Shown here piece by piece: positions 10,201 to 22,907 of a stretch of 64,000 bases of DNA. Made by a program: the position numbers and the translations under genes. The notes under the pieces were generated by a model. It saw nothing but the letters and a program-made list of their open reading frames with translations. It did not search any database and was not told the DNA's origin. Source of the stretch: Isoetes taiwanensis (lineage: Eukaryota; Streptophyta; Lycopodiopsida; Isoetales; Isoetaceae); assembly GCA_021234155.1 (NCBI GenBank), contig JAJEKV010000073.1, positions 372,213 through 436,212 of the forward strand. The letters are read 5' to 3'. The first letter of the stretch is position 1. Every line of letters starts with the position of its first letter.

Positions 10201-13200
10201 CCACTGGAAGCTTCGATCCCAGAATCAGGCGCCTTCCTTGGCTCGCGGCTAGCCCTCCGGCAGGTAATTTCAGCGCTTTCTTTGGAGTGCTGGGTGGGAG
10301 CACTTCATTACATAGTTTAGGGGCCTTCACGCTCGATCAGCCGGCCGCGATCCTTGAGCTTGAGCCTCCAACAAAAATAACCAGGCCTTCGAGGATCCTT
10401 GACGCCCAATCTCCTTCCACAATTTTGGTGAGTGTAGGTAGGAGCATCCGTGCCACAGCTTTGTTTAGTTCTAAATGGTTAGGTTGGCGCCATGTTGTAT
10501 TTTTATGGTTTTATGGTTTCTGCTTCGGGCAAATCGCGGCCGCGCTTCCTTCCTAGAGAAGAACCGTCCAATAATGTTTGTGATTTGGATTTTTATCCAA
10601 TAAGTATCAACGCTACCTATCTCCAGTGCTTTGGAAAGCCATGATGCGATTTTCTTCTATCTCTTAGGTTGTCTTTTGCCTCGAATATTTTTGTCGTCGT
10701 TTTTTCTCTCTGCCAGCTACGGAATTTATCTTGTAGCTTCTTTGGAACCATTCATAGTAACTCAGGCCCTACCCGTAGGTGGGTGTGCCAGAAATTTGGC
10801 AGGCTATACATGGACAAAGATGATCGAAGAAGGATTCATGCACCTATTTATAAGGAATAGCGAGGATATGGAATACGTCTGAACAAATGGGTATCGTCCT
10901 TAGCATACATGTGGGAGACCCAGCGAGAACCTGGCGTCGGGGCCTTATCTGCGGCGTGGAAGACACACAGTGCAGTGAGTACATTTCAGCGAAATATTCT
11001 GGGCGAATATGATGCTTGCAAGCAAGACGAACAAACTTGCCCGATTGGTAAAGGGCACCAACTAAGCGCAAAGGGATCTGGATTGGAAAGAATTTTATAT
11101 TATGTCACAGAGCCGCGACATCACTGCTTGCTCAGGATACCCTCTTATGTTAGGAGATGGCTCGCGTCTAGAGTTTGCTAAAGCCTATGTCACGAGGAGG
11201 AGTCCGAGGATCACGAATGGAAATCTCACGGATAGAATATCCACTCTCTACTCTGATTATAATGAAATAATAAGTAATCTGCATTTTACGGGGGCATCTT
11301 ATCGAAAAACTCCAGCAGGTAAATCAACTGGCTGCCCACAAAGGCCCAACTGGGTGCGTGCTTCAGGCGTGGAAGGTATTTTTACTACAATTTTGCTTTA
11401 TTCGCTCTTATAGCTTGAAGATGGCCTTGTGATCCTAACCACCAGCTTTTAGAGTTTGTTGATGTTGCGACCACCACTACTTTTGAAGGTCAAAATTAAA
11501 GATGAAACCCCAATTTGTCAGAATTGACATTCGACTAACAAAGTTGTTGCTCATTGGGCCGGACGGCCTAGCGAAGGTGACCATGGAAATTACCGGGATA
11601 AGCCGACCGAGAATTCTTTAATAAGATCTCTTTCTTGGTATCTCGTGGGATGAATACGCGATGAAGTTTTCTTATTGATGGGCCGAGATTTTGGAAGGCG
11701 AAATAACTTCTTTCCAGAAGGTTCAGCAAGATTCTGTGAGCAGATTAAGCTGTTGGACGGCTGAATGGGGCGCTAACTCTCCATGCGCGTGAAATTGTAT
11801 CCTAATACAAGCAGGTGTCTTGGACAAAGAATATGCCACTTCCCGAAGAGTTGGTGTCTTAGATTTGACCCGAGGATAGAAGTTTTGAGCATCTCAGATA
11901 CGGATTTGAATACATAAAGGACAGGTACAATAAGAAAAGCGTCCAGGGTAATCTTCCTAGTGCCTTTTGGAGCTCAGATCTATAATCGTGCGAGCGGCAC
12001 TCTTTGAGGGCCGAAAACTTGATTGCATCATGCCAACTACGGCAGAGCATTCCCGTCCCACAGCACCTCGCAAGAAAAATGCAACGATGGTCTTTTATTG
12101 ACATGCGCTTTGAAAATGCGATTGGGAAGTTAAAATATCGAGTTATGAGTTGCGGGCATCTAGCAGCCAAAGCCCATATCATCTTGCAATTTTATAAGGT
12201 CGGGCGCCCAACTTCCAGGCGCCTGCCATGAGAAACAAATCCAAAGACAGATTCTCTGCTCCAATTCTCGGGCTTATGAAGGAAACAAGGATGGATCAAC
12301 AAAAGGAAGTATGAAAGGGAGTTTCAATATTGTGTTGCACGCGCTGTTTGTTAGCGGTGGGGCCGCAGTGGCCCTGGTGTTCAAAGTTGGATCTCTGGAG
12401 AAATAACACAGGTCTAAGCTGCTTACAAGGCACCCCTCTTCCCAGGTAACAGGCTAACGGGCAGGGGTGGACGCCAAGGCAGGCCAGGTATTTACAGTGG
12501 CCTGGCAGGTCAGGGCGGGTATTGGAGGAGACTTTGTGCTTAAATCTCAGGCAAAACCTCTTATGTCTGTCGGATGGTGAGAGGAACTGAGTTCCATTTG
12601 ATGGGCAAGGTGCGTGCTTGGAGTTTCTGCTTCCGCGGGGACAGCCTCAAAGTAGCAATGATGCAAGGCAGGCGCAGGCCCCTTTGGATTGACTGACAAG
12701 GTGCGTCCGGTTTTAATGCTTTCTTTGAGACCTAGAGGAAAATGCTTGCCTAAGCGTGGAAGAAAAGTTGAGAAAACAAACCAGATGCTGTTGTCGGCCT
12801 TGAGAGAAGCGGTTGAATATCACTCAGCATACACATATTAGCAAGTGGATGACATATTGGATAAGCTGAGCGAGGAAAGGTTTTGAGCGAGGAGGCTTCG
12901 AGGACCCGGAGATCTGATGGGGGCACAGCGAGCTCTTGATCTGGATCCTCGGTTCAAAAGCTCGAGGCACCTAAACTGAGTCACGGATAATGTCATGCCC
13001 TTGTTGTCACGGCAAGCGGTTGAATATGGCAGATTCTCACAGATGAGGAAGCGTGGGCTAGAAGCGGGCCTCCACAAAGATTTAAAACAAGCAGTTGCAG
13101 GAAGAAGCCATGAAATTTGGGCGACATGCGAGGGAAACACCCAGTTTGATGAATCGCATAGGCGGGCCACTTGTGATTGGCTGACGGCGTGAGCGATTGA

Positions 13201-13340
13201 TATACCGGATACAGCGGGCTATCTGCGATGGACTCCGGACTATGGCAAGGTATTTGAACATGTGGCGGAATGGAGAATAGATTGGGGAATTTGCCCACGA
13301 GACTCAGTACTAGAGACACCCAGTAATACTTAGGCCAATC
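10201..13340. other. Unassigned stretch downstream of the promoter-like region
   Basis: Several open frames of 70-110 codons exist on both strands (for example 11,102-11,413 + and 12,838-13,170 -), but none shows a family motif. The segment is GC-richer than its flanks (about 10.2-13.3 kb), which suggests one coherent element, perhaps an unrecognised transposon or a gene with unreadable exons. I could not identify terminal repeats. Confidence 0.35.
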
Positions 13341-16180
13341 TGTGTTTCAAATGCAAATGAAATTTTTTACTATAAGTTTATAAAATGTAGGCTTTGTTTC
13401 AGGAACTTTTTATGAAATATATGATTAAAGTTCTTTGTAATTTTATAGCCGAGATTGTCATACGAGAGAATATTAATTTATGAATGCATGAGTGCAATAG
13501 CAATAGAGAAATCGCGGCAGCGTTCCTTGAAATAATGTGAGTTTTGTCAAATGCTCGGCTGCCCAGTGATTCATAGATTTTTAGGCTATCCCAGCATTTA
13601 AAGATCCTTACCACCAATCTTGAGGACCACTAGTGATGACATGCCTGGTCTAATCTTTGTCATATGTATCATAGAAATAATGTCCATCTCGCTAAATTTA
13701 AAGGACTGGCCGATATTACGTTTCTGTAGTAACTACAATTTAGATTTTTGAGGACTGGCAAATCACTGCAGCCTGCGCACTATCGCGACCTATTCGTCTT
13801 TCGGGCGAGAAAACATGGCTTTCTAATTAATGAATTCAGCCAGCGAAATTACTGGGGAGTAGGACCTCAAAACAATTGTATTGTGCGCGTGCCTCATAGA
13901 CTTGTACTGATATTTGGGGATACAAATACATTTATCAATAAAAAATAGGAATGACAAAATGTTCATATATCATCTAACTATGTAAGCACAGTAGTTTTCA
14001 TTGGAACATGAGTCTAAAAAGACCATGTCACCTCCACATTGACAAAGGCAACTAGGATCAAGATGACACCACCTTCTATCGCTGGGGCCAACATCTCATT
14101 CAGAATGCCGAGGAATGCATTACAGCTCAGAGGTATGTTATTGGATGAGCCTTGGCGGCCAGAGACTGCTTGGCTGGGCGGACTTTGGACACATAGGAGG
14201 ACCAGTGCTCCAGAGTCGGCCTACAGCTTTTGAGCTCACGAAACTGGGCATACTCACAGGTTGCAGCTGAGAGGATTATAAGATGTTGCGGGCGTTGTAG
14301 GTGGGTGTTAAATCCTAAGTTTAACATTGCTGTCCCAGCCGATCTTGAGGTGGAGGCAGGCTGGCCCTGTCTGGGTTTGAGGCGCCGGGACCAGGGGTTT
14401 CCTCCCACATGGGGTTTTCATCCCAGTCATTGAGGCCACGGCCCAGGGGTTTACATGGTTTCTTTGTGTTTGGAAACTTTCACGCTTCCCATATTTAAAA
14501 CCGTCTCTCATGGGCCGGTTGGCCTCCTGGACATTCAAAATATACTTCCCAGCTTCCTTCGGCTGGCCTCAATTTCACTTGACAGTTTTATTCATCATTA
14601 CAGGTTTATCATCCCATAGCATTATTACTCAGTATCTGACGAGATACTTAGAGACAATCTGTATAGAAATCAGATTCTAATGTAAACTGTAGATATGAAA
14701 TATTATATATTTAAGAAAAGGGCTAATAGAGTTAGTCCATTTACAACAGAGCATGGATTTGGACGAAGTTAAACATCGAATCTGAAATCTGACTCATCAA
14801 ATTATTCCAAAACTTTTATTTACTTGCGTCAAAATAACCTAGTCTTCCTTTTTGATGTCAAGTAATCCACAGCAGCTTCTTCTAGCGACTTGTATTGAGG
14901 GAAGTAATCCCTTGAGATTTGATGGTATATATTAATTACAGCTCAAGATTCCCTACCATAGCTGAATCATAGAACCATATACTGATTATCATGAACCTTT
15001 GCCATGCCTAACTCAGAATTAGATTCTATGATTCACTAGAAAAAGTGCCCAGCATTGCTGGGCTTTCATTGGAAATGTATTATCAAAACTACATAAGAAT
15101 GCATTTTAAATTCTTAATGGCGTATAGACGTTTGTAGTTGGTTGGTCATTAATTGAATTACATTGATTTTGCTTTTATTGCCCATGGGACCGAAACAAAC
15201 ATTGGTGTGTTGTTAAGCGACAGGCAGGAAGTGGATCATAAAGTACCGGAGTAAATCAAACTTGGACATAAAAAGAAAATGTTGAAGGCCCGGTATGGCC
15301 TTTAGTAGAAAGCACGTGGGTGTTTTCCATCAGTACCTAACATGCACTGGGTATTTGAATAGTGTAAATACCGAAGGCTTTTGTTTTGATTTGTCATGGT
15401 TGAATGAGACTCTTGGTACTACCACTTTCATGCATTATCTTAAAGTAATAGAAAGCTAAAGCGAAAACTATCACTTATTTCAAATATCAGGATGTTAAGG
15501 CCCAGCGGTTTAATAGCTGGAAGAGCCTGGAAGCTATTGAAACCATTTCAAACACATAAAAACATCTTCACAATGACTTCTGGCACTACGGCGTGAGCTC
15601 CTTTGTTGAGGAGATGGAGAGGAAGGCTGCGATGTAGGAAGCTGGCCACAAATGCATTTCTTCTCTGTAGTCACGGGGCATTCAAATGGGGGATCACAGA
15701 ATTGGTTTTGTGCTGCCGTCTCTTGTAGAACGTTTGCAAGGAAAGGCCCTCTCCATGAATAAGAAAATTTATGCATTATGGTCCAAGAATGGGGCGCACC
15801 TCAAAAGAATCTCCCCCAATGCTATTCCAAGTATGCAACTAACAGGAAGCCACTTACCCTTGTCCCCACCCCAATGCAAAGATTTCTGAAACCTAGTCGG
15901 AACTGTATGAAAACAACAAAAGGAGGTCCACCACATCGAGGAAAGAGTGGCCACAAGTTTGCATATTATTGTGATTCTTGGGCGACTACAAAAGCAGTGG
16001 TGGCCTAAAAAAATTGTACCATTCCGGCTTGAAAATGGTTATTTGGAAAAATGGTTATGCATATAACGTCTTGTCCAATCTCAACCATCCATCTGCATCA
16101 ACAGTTCAAAATTGAAATTGATGACAAACACTCAAAATTACTTTAGTATAAAGAAAGATTGTCAAGCAGGCGCACAATAA
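13341..16180. other. Unassigned, AT-rich, possibly 5' part of the following gypsy fragment
   Basis: There are no recognised genes. 14,330-14,450 is a short GC-rich patch. The last few hundred bases (from about 15.9 kb) could encode the N-terminal gag of the Ty3/gypsy fragment that follows, but no motif confirms it. Confidence 0.35.
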
Positions 16181-16184
16181 AGAA

Positions 16185-17222
16185 CTAAAGATCCGATGTT
16201 CTATATGTGGAGGAGAACATTATCAATTCAATTGTCCTACAAATACAACTTTTGTGGAGAAGACAAGAACGAAAGTATAGTTCAAGGAACCAGTACCCAA
16301 AGAATGACCTAATAATGAAGTACACAACATAGAAGACAAGCCACAAGCTTCCTGCGATGGAGAAGAAAGGAATAAAACAAAGCTTGACTCCATTGAACAG
16401 GAACAAGGGAGGCTGCAAGTTAGAATTTATGGAGCTGATAAAGAAGCACCAAAAATATGACTTTCAAAAATGAAGGCTCAATAAAAGGCTAATAAGTGAC
16501 AATCCTATGTGATGAGGATTCAACACATGACTTCATATTGCATGATCTCACAAATAAACTGGACTTGACCGTTCATGATTTGCATACTCAAGTTGTTGTT
16601 GTGCAAGGACTAAGTGACCCGAAAGTCAATGTGACAAATTTGTGATAGCAACCTTTACAAATAGCGTAGTACGTAGAGGACATGGTCTTACTTTTAGCTT
16701 CTTTGGGAACAATGGACGTGATTTTGGGAGTTGGATGGCAAGAGCAATTTGATACTTGTTCTAACTACCGTAAAAGACTGTGAAAATTTTTGTAGAAGGA
16801 CCCTTGATATTGCAATCTGAATTTCTATCTCAAATTGAGCCTTAGCTTTCACATTATAATGCAAAGAAATTAATACAAATGATACTGAGTCATATTTTAT
16901 TTATTTGAGAGCCTCAGATCCTCTATCATAGGTGCCTCCTAAATCATATAACTTCTTTAAGCAGTTCAATGATCTTTTCAATGAAACTTTAGGCCTTCCT
17001 CCTCATTGTCCTGAAGGTCATACAATTACACTAGAAAGCAGATGCAAACCCTCCAAATAGAGCACCTTATTGAGCCAGCCATTCTGAAATTTAGAACTTG
17101 AAAGCAGATAACAGAGATGTTAGATCGTCAATTGATACATCCTAATTGTTCTTCTTTTGGTGCACCAGTCATTTTGATTAAGAAGAAGGACAAGAGGTAC
17201 AGATTGTGTGTAGACTAATAAA
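16185..17222 (+). pseudogene. Ty3/gypsy gag-protease-RT fragment, degenerate
   Basis: Three consecutive gypsy landmarks are legible. (1) A gag zinc knuckle, CSICGGEHYQFNCP, at 16,197-16,238 with spacing C-x2-C-x3-H-x4-C, the form common in plant gypsy gag. (2) A retropepsin region from 16,496, with TILCDEDSTHDFI in place of the usual (L)IDSG(A/S)THNFI and, at 16,711-16,740, MDVILGVGW, the conserved (D)VVLG..WL segment; in-frame stops lie between. (3) The start of RT, LPPHCPEGHTITLE at about 16,993-17,040, then MLDRQLIHPNCSSFGAPVIL and KKKDKRYRLCVD at 17,115-17,213. Reading stops at the residue after CVDY, before the YVDD active-site box, and no integrase is seen. The protease DSG triad is replaced by DED, so the copy is inactive. 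It lies immediately upstream of LTR1 but need not belong to that element. Confidence 0.88.
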
Positions 17223-17479
17223 TTGACCATAAAAGATACATTTTTGGAAAGACTCTTATAGAAAAACAAATAACAACATTTGGCCATGAAGTGGCTTTCT
17301 TATTGAACGTTAAAAAAACAAGGTACAATAGTATAGTAGTAGAAATGTTTGGCTACAAAAATATAAAGCCAAGCAAACCTCAAAACTAGACAATCACTGA
17401 GGGTTTTTATAAGAAAAAAGATCCGCCACAATGAAACTCAGAGTTAGAGATTTATCAACTGAATAAAACAGCTCTTTCG

Positions 17480-19240
17480 TGTTTCGAAAACTATCGCGGA
17501 CGCTTCCCTAATATATAATTTACACCCGTGACGTATACATACCGACTTTCCCTCCCATGGCAACCACTCCGCCATGAGCAGGCTCTCCGCCTATTCCGCC
17601 AATTTCACCCATATTATGGTGTCTAAAAGAAGGACACGTATCAATATTCGCCCACGCCACAATGGACTCCTACGCCGCTAAGCATGAATAATACAAGGGC
17701 AGTACCACGATAAATCGACATAAATAACCACCACGGCGCGGCGATCCATTCAAATACCAACGCAAAGAATATGCATCTAAAATCAAGAAAACACCCAAAC
17801 CTCGTGTTCTACCCTCGCCCGCATCTGAGGATCGCATCAATCCGCTGGGCCTCAAGAGATCACAGACCGAAAGTCTTGGCATGGTGTTGGCCGCATAGAA
17901 CATCGGGTTAGGTTGTCCACTCCATCCTACTCTCCTCGCGTACACTTTTGCGTATGGGTCAATTCACACTATGGCTTCGCTTATAGCCTTCCCGGAGACG
18001 CAGACTCAAGGTATCACCCTTGAGCCTACCTGTGGTTCATGAAGCTCCTGGTCCGGCGAGGCGTGTCGTGAAGCGCCCCTTCCGTAATCACAGTGGGTTC
18101 CATGGGTGAGTTTAGAATACGCGTTTCATCAATTCCCCGCATCGGCATCTCACTTTACTCACCCTAAATCTACTCAAAGTGCAAGCAGGCCCCATACGGG
18201 TCACACCACTACACCCGTGGGAGTGTCGTGACCCATACCCGCCCCACGGACCGCTATCAGGCCTAGCCTAATCAGAGAGTCCGTGAGCCTTTTATATTCG
18301 TGCAAGACCCTACCCCACTTCACACCATCAGAAAAATTCCTTGTCCGCGCTAAGCCGCTGTATTAGCGCCTATCACCCGGTGGGCTCTTGCACAAAGCCG
18401 CATTATTGGGAATTACAGTGGTTTTATCTAGGAACATACTAACGTGATATGAGTTCAGAGGTCTCTACCTCACTTTATTTCCATTTCGCAGAGTGATACC
18501 ATACAAAGAACTATTATCAATCCATCCTTTTAAGAACCAAACCAGACCTAATATGAAGAGAACTTACCTTTACATTCAAGGGTTAGTTCCACTTAATACT
18601 GGAAACACAGAGAGAATCGCATGGTAACAACACAACAAGTACCCAACAGGGCGCAATTCCAGGAATTGGCTGAACTAAAACTACCACTCAACCAGTGTTT
18701 CGCTGGAACCGGCGTATCGGTGTCGCATGGTGCCGGGCGATTTAAGGGTGGGCAAAAAGAATGTACTCTTTTGGGTAGGAGGTTGTTTATGATTTTGGTG
18801 AGGTCAAAGAATGTACCCTGGGGTGCTCACCGCTTCCCTGGGCCAGCCACAGCCTTAAGGCCAAATACTGCTCCCTTGGGCGCCAAGAACAGTCCTTGGC
18901 CAATCGCCCTTCTTTGGGCCTACAAAGAACTCCCTCTCCATCTCCCAAAATGCTCCTAATCTGAATTGGAGCACAAAGCCCTAATTTGGGTGTCCGTACG
19001 GAAACTATGCCTTGCCCAATCGATTTGGCCAAGTGGCACCCCTTGTTGGTGCTAATTAACTACCTTAGCTTTAATTAGGTAATTAGGCTATATACTTATA
19101 TTCATCCACAATGGATTTATTAACGAGCTAAATAAAACCATTGTGGCCTAATTCTACTTAGACAATTTACCCTTATGTTCTAGTGACGGTTCCTACAAGG
19201 TATTAATGTGATACCGTGATAAAATGCCTCGAACGCCACA
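17480..19240 (+). mobile_element. LTR1 of a ~14-kb LTR element (5' copy)
   Basis: This ~1.76-kb segment is directly repeated at 29,779-31,519. Shared anchors in the same order include CATACCGACTTTCCCTCCCA (17,539), GGTATCACCCTTGAGCC (18,010), CGTGATATGAGTTCAGAGG (18,443), AACCAGTG.TTCGCTGGAAC (18,690), TGGTGCTAATTAACTA (19,047) and TCTAGTGACGGTTCCT-like sequence near 19,180. The copy can be framed as TG (17,480-17,481) to CA (19,239-19,240), as expected of LTR ends. The two copies differ mostly by short indels. I found no matching 5-bp target duplication outside the pair and no clear primer binding site just after 19,240. Confidence 0.8.
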
Positions 19241-19429
19241 TTCTCTCACCTTAAAAAATGATGCCGCCTCAAAGATCAAGACTGCCATCATATGCGGCAA
19301 ACACATCATGATCATCTTAGGATCAGCTAAAAAAGTGAACGTAAAATTTCAAAGCTTCTTGTGGAAGTCCTTTCACCGCTTCATCCGCGGGTGACTCTTG
19401 GTGCCTCACACTCTATCTATTTTGGAAAG
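19241..19429. other. Leader between LTR1 and the tandem array
   Basis: Begins TTCTCTCACCTTAAAAAATG. A very similar junction (AACGCCACATTCTC followed by AAAATAATACGCCGCC) recurs at 26,373-26,408 inside the element. Confidence 0.5.
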
Positions 19430-22400
19430 CCCGCACTATATGTTGGAGCTTCTCCGACAATCTCTCGCTTCACATTATGCTCAATTATGATTGGGGACGC
19501 TTCTAAGGATTTTAAGATGCCTAATACGAAGTTTGCCTAAGGTTTTGATGGTATATCGAAGCCCTATACCTGCTTGCTAAGTTTTGAATATGAGCATGTG
19601 GATTCAACCTCTACCAAAATAGCTCAATGTCCTAATAAGACTACTTTAAACCAATCTAACCAAAGTGAGCCAATGTGACTATTTTTATATTAAATCTATG
19701 TTTTTTTATAATAACCCATTGAATTGTTTTAGGATATGGTCTATGGTTTCAAGAATTATATCTATATCAAATCCCCCCGGAACCCCTCAAGCATTTTGCT
19801 ACATATTCTAAAACGATGCACCTGGATCACTACGCCGCCGACTGCCAATCCTACGCCCCGTACTATATGTTGGAGCCTCCGACACCTCTCGCTTCGATTA
19901 TGCTCAATTACATCAGGACGTTAAGTATTCAAAGATGCCTAATACGAAGTTTGCTCTAAGGTTTCACATACCAGTCTCTACACGGTTTTGCTTAAGTTTT
20001 TGAATATGAAATACTGGATTCAACTCTACCAAAATAAATCAATGTCCTAATAAGACTACTTTAACCAATCTAACCAAAGTTGAGCTAATGTACTATTTTT
20101 ATCTTAAATCTATGTTTTTTATAATAAACTTATTGAATGCTTCTTAGATAAGGTCTATGGTTTCAAGAGAATTATATTCATATCAAATCCCCCGAACCCC
20201 TCGTTATTTTGCTACATATTCTAAACCCAGATGCACCTCGACTACCACAAATGTCGGATCTGGCCAATCCCACGCCCACTATATGTTGGAGCCTGACACC
20301 TCTCGCTTCGATTATGTCAATTATGATTAGACGCTTATGATTTTAATATGATGTCGAATATATTTGCCTAAGGTTTTGATGGTATCAGCCCTATAATGTG
20401 TTTTGCTTAAGTTTTTGAATATGGAACATGATTCTAACCTCTACCAAAAAATAAATCCCTCAATGTCCTAATAAGACTACTTTAACCAATCCAACCAAGG
20501 AGCTAATGTGACTATTTTTATCTTAAATCTATGTTTTTTTTATAATAACGCATTGAATTGTAAATAATGATTCAACTTTCAACAAAATAGCTCAATGTCC
20601 TAATAAGACTACTTTAACCAATCTAACGCAAAGGAGCTATAATGCATTGGCTTTTTATCTTAAATCTATGTTTTTTTTATAATAACCAATGGAATCTCTG
20701 TTTTTTATATGTACTATGGTTTCAAGAATTATATCTGCACAAATCCCCCTCGAACCCCCCGCTATTTTGCTACATATTCTAAATCCAGATGCACCCCCGA
20801 CTACCACAACCGCCGGATCCGGCCAATCCTACGCCCGCACTATATGTTGGAGCCTTCCGACACCTCTCGCTTCGATTATGCTCAATTATGATTGGGGACG
20901 CTTCTATGATTTTAAGTATCGAATAATGAAGTTTGCCTAAGGTTTTGATGGTATATCGAAGCCCCTATAAATTGTTAAGTTTCTTTTGAACAGAAATACT
21001 GGGATTCAACCTCTACCAAAATAGCTCAATGTCCTAATAAGACTACTTTAACCAAATCTAACCAAAGGAGCTAATGTGACTATTTTCTATCTTAAATCTA
21101 TGTTTTTTTTTATAATAACCCATTGAATTGTTTTAGGATATGGTCTATGGTTTCAAGAATTATATATCTATATCAAATCCCCCGAACCCCCGCTATTTTG
21201 CTACATATTCTAAAACCTAGATGCACCTCGGACTACCACGCCGCCGATCCATTAACTCTACGCCCGTGAATATATAAGTTGGAGCTCGACACACCTCTCG
21301 CTTACATTATGCTCAATTATGATTGGGACGCTTCTATGATTTTAAGATGTCAATACGAAGGCTTGCCTAAGGTTTTGATGGTATAACGTTTCTATACGTT
21401 TGTTTAAGTTTTTTGAATATGAACACGGATTCAACCTCTACCAAAATAGCTCAATGTCCTAATAAGACTACTTTAACCAATCTAACCAAAGTGAGCTAAT
21501 GTGACTATTTTTTATCTTAAATCTATGTTTTTTTTTATAATAACCTATTGAATTGTTTTAGGATATGGTCTATGGGTTTCAAGAATTATACCCATATCAA
21601 ATCCCCCCGAACCCCCACATTTTGCTATTCTAAACGAGATGCACCCCCGACTACCACAACTGCCGGATCTCGCCAATCCCACGCCCGCATTCGGTATGTT
21701 GAGCCTCCGACACCTCTCGCTTCATTATGCTCACTATGATTGGGGACTTATGATTTTAAGATGTCGAATACGAAGCTGCCTAAGGTTTTGATGGTATATC
21801 GAAGTCTCTATAATGTTTTGTTTAAGTTTTTGAATATGAAATACGATTCGAACCTCTACCAAAATAGCTCAATGTCCTAATAAGACTACTTTAACCAATC
21901 TAAATCCGCCAAAGGAGCTAATGTGACTATTTTTAGTCTTAAATCTATGTTTTTATAATAACCCATTGAATTGTTTTAGGATATGGTCTATGGTTTCAAG
22001 AATTATATCTATATCAAATCCCCCTGAACCCCTGGTTTTGCTACATATTCTCAAACCAGACACCCCATCACTACAGCTGCCGGATCTGCCAATCCTACGC
22101 CTCGCATCTATATGTTGAGCCTTCTCGACACCTCTCCTCGCTCTTTATTATGCTCACCATGATTGGGACTACCATGATTTTAAGATGTCGAATACGCAGT
22201 TGCCTAAGGTTTCACGATGGTATATCGAAGTCTCTATACGGTTTTGTTTAAGTTTTTGAATATGAAATATGTGATTCAACTCTACCAAAAATAGCCTCAA
22301 TGTCCTAATAAGACTACTTTAACCAATCTAACCAAAGGAGCTAATGTGACTATTTTTTATCTTAAATCTATGTTTTTTTATAATAACCTATTGAATTGTT

Positions 22401-22907
22401 TTTAGGATATGGTCTATGGTTTCAAGAATTATATCTATATCAAACTCGAACCCCTCGTTATTTTGCTACATATTCTAAACGTAGATGCACCCCCGACTAC
22501 CACAGCTGCCGGACTGGCCAATCCACGCCCGCATCTATATGTTGAGCCTCCGGACACTCCTCGCTTCGGGATTATGCTCAATTATGATTGGGGACGCTAT
22601 GATTTTAAGTAAGATGTCGTAATACGAAGCTTGTTTGGCGGTTTTGATGGTATATCGAAGTTCTATACTTGCTTCGCTTTTAAGTTTTTGAATATGAAAT
22701 ACTGTGGATTCAACCTCTACCAAAAATAACTTAATGTCCTAATAAGACTACTTTAACCAATCTAACCAAAGGAGCTAATGTGACTATTTTTATCTTAAAT
22801 TCATGTTTTTTTTATAATAACCCATTGAATTGTTTTAGGATATGGTCTATGGTTTCAAGAATTATATCTATATCAAATCCCCGAACCCTCAAGTATTTTG
22901 CTACATA
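19430..22907 (+). repeat. ~8-copy tandem array of a ~425-bp unit
   Basis: The landmark GTCTATGGTTTCAAGA recurs at about 19,738, 20,151, 20,709 (variant), 21,139, 21,564, 21,979, 22,409 and 22,839, giving spacings of 414, 558, 430, 425, 415, 430 and 430. Each unit contains, in order, CAAATCCCC, GCTACATATTCTAAA, a GC-rich block with GCCGGATC, TATGTTGGAGCC, CTCGCTTCGATTATGCTCAA, GGTTTTGATGGTATATCGAA, CTCAATGTCCTAATAAGACT, CCAAAGGAGCTAATGTGAC and a T-run before ATAATAACCCATTGAATTG. The 558 spacing reflects an extra ~128-bp partial unit at about 20,570-20,700. The array starts mid-unit near 19,430 and ends at GCTACATATTT (22,907). It lies just inside LTR1. No ORF is conserved among the units. Confidence 0.95.
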
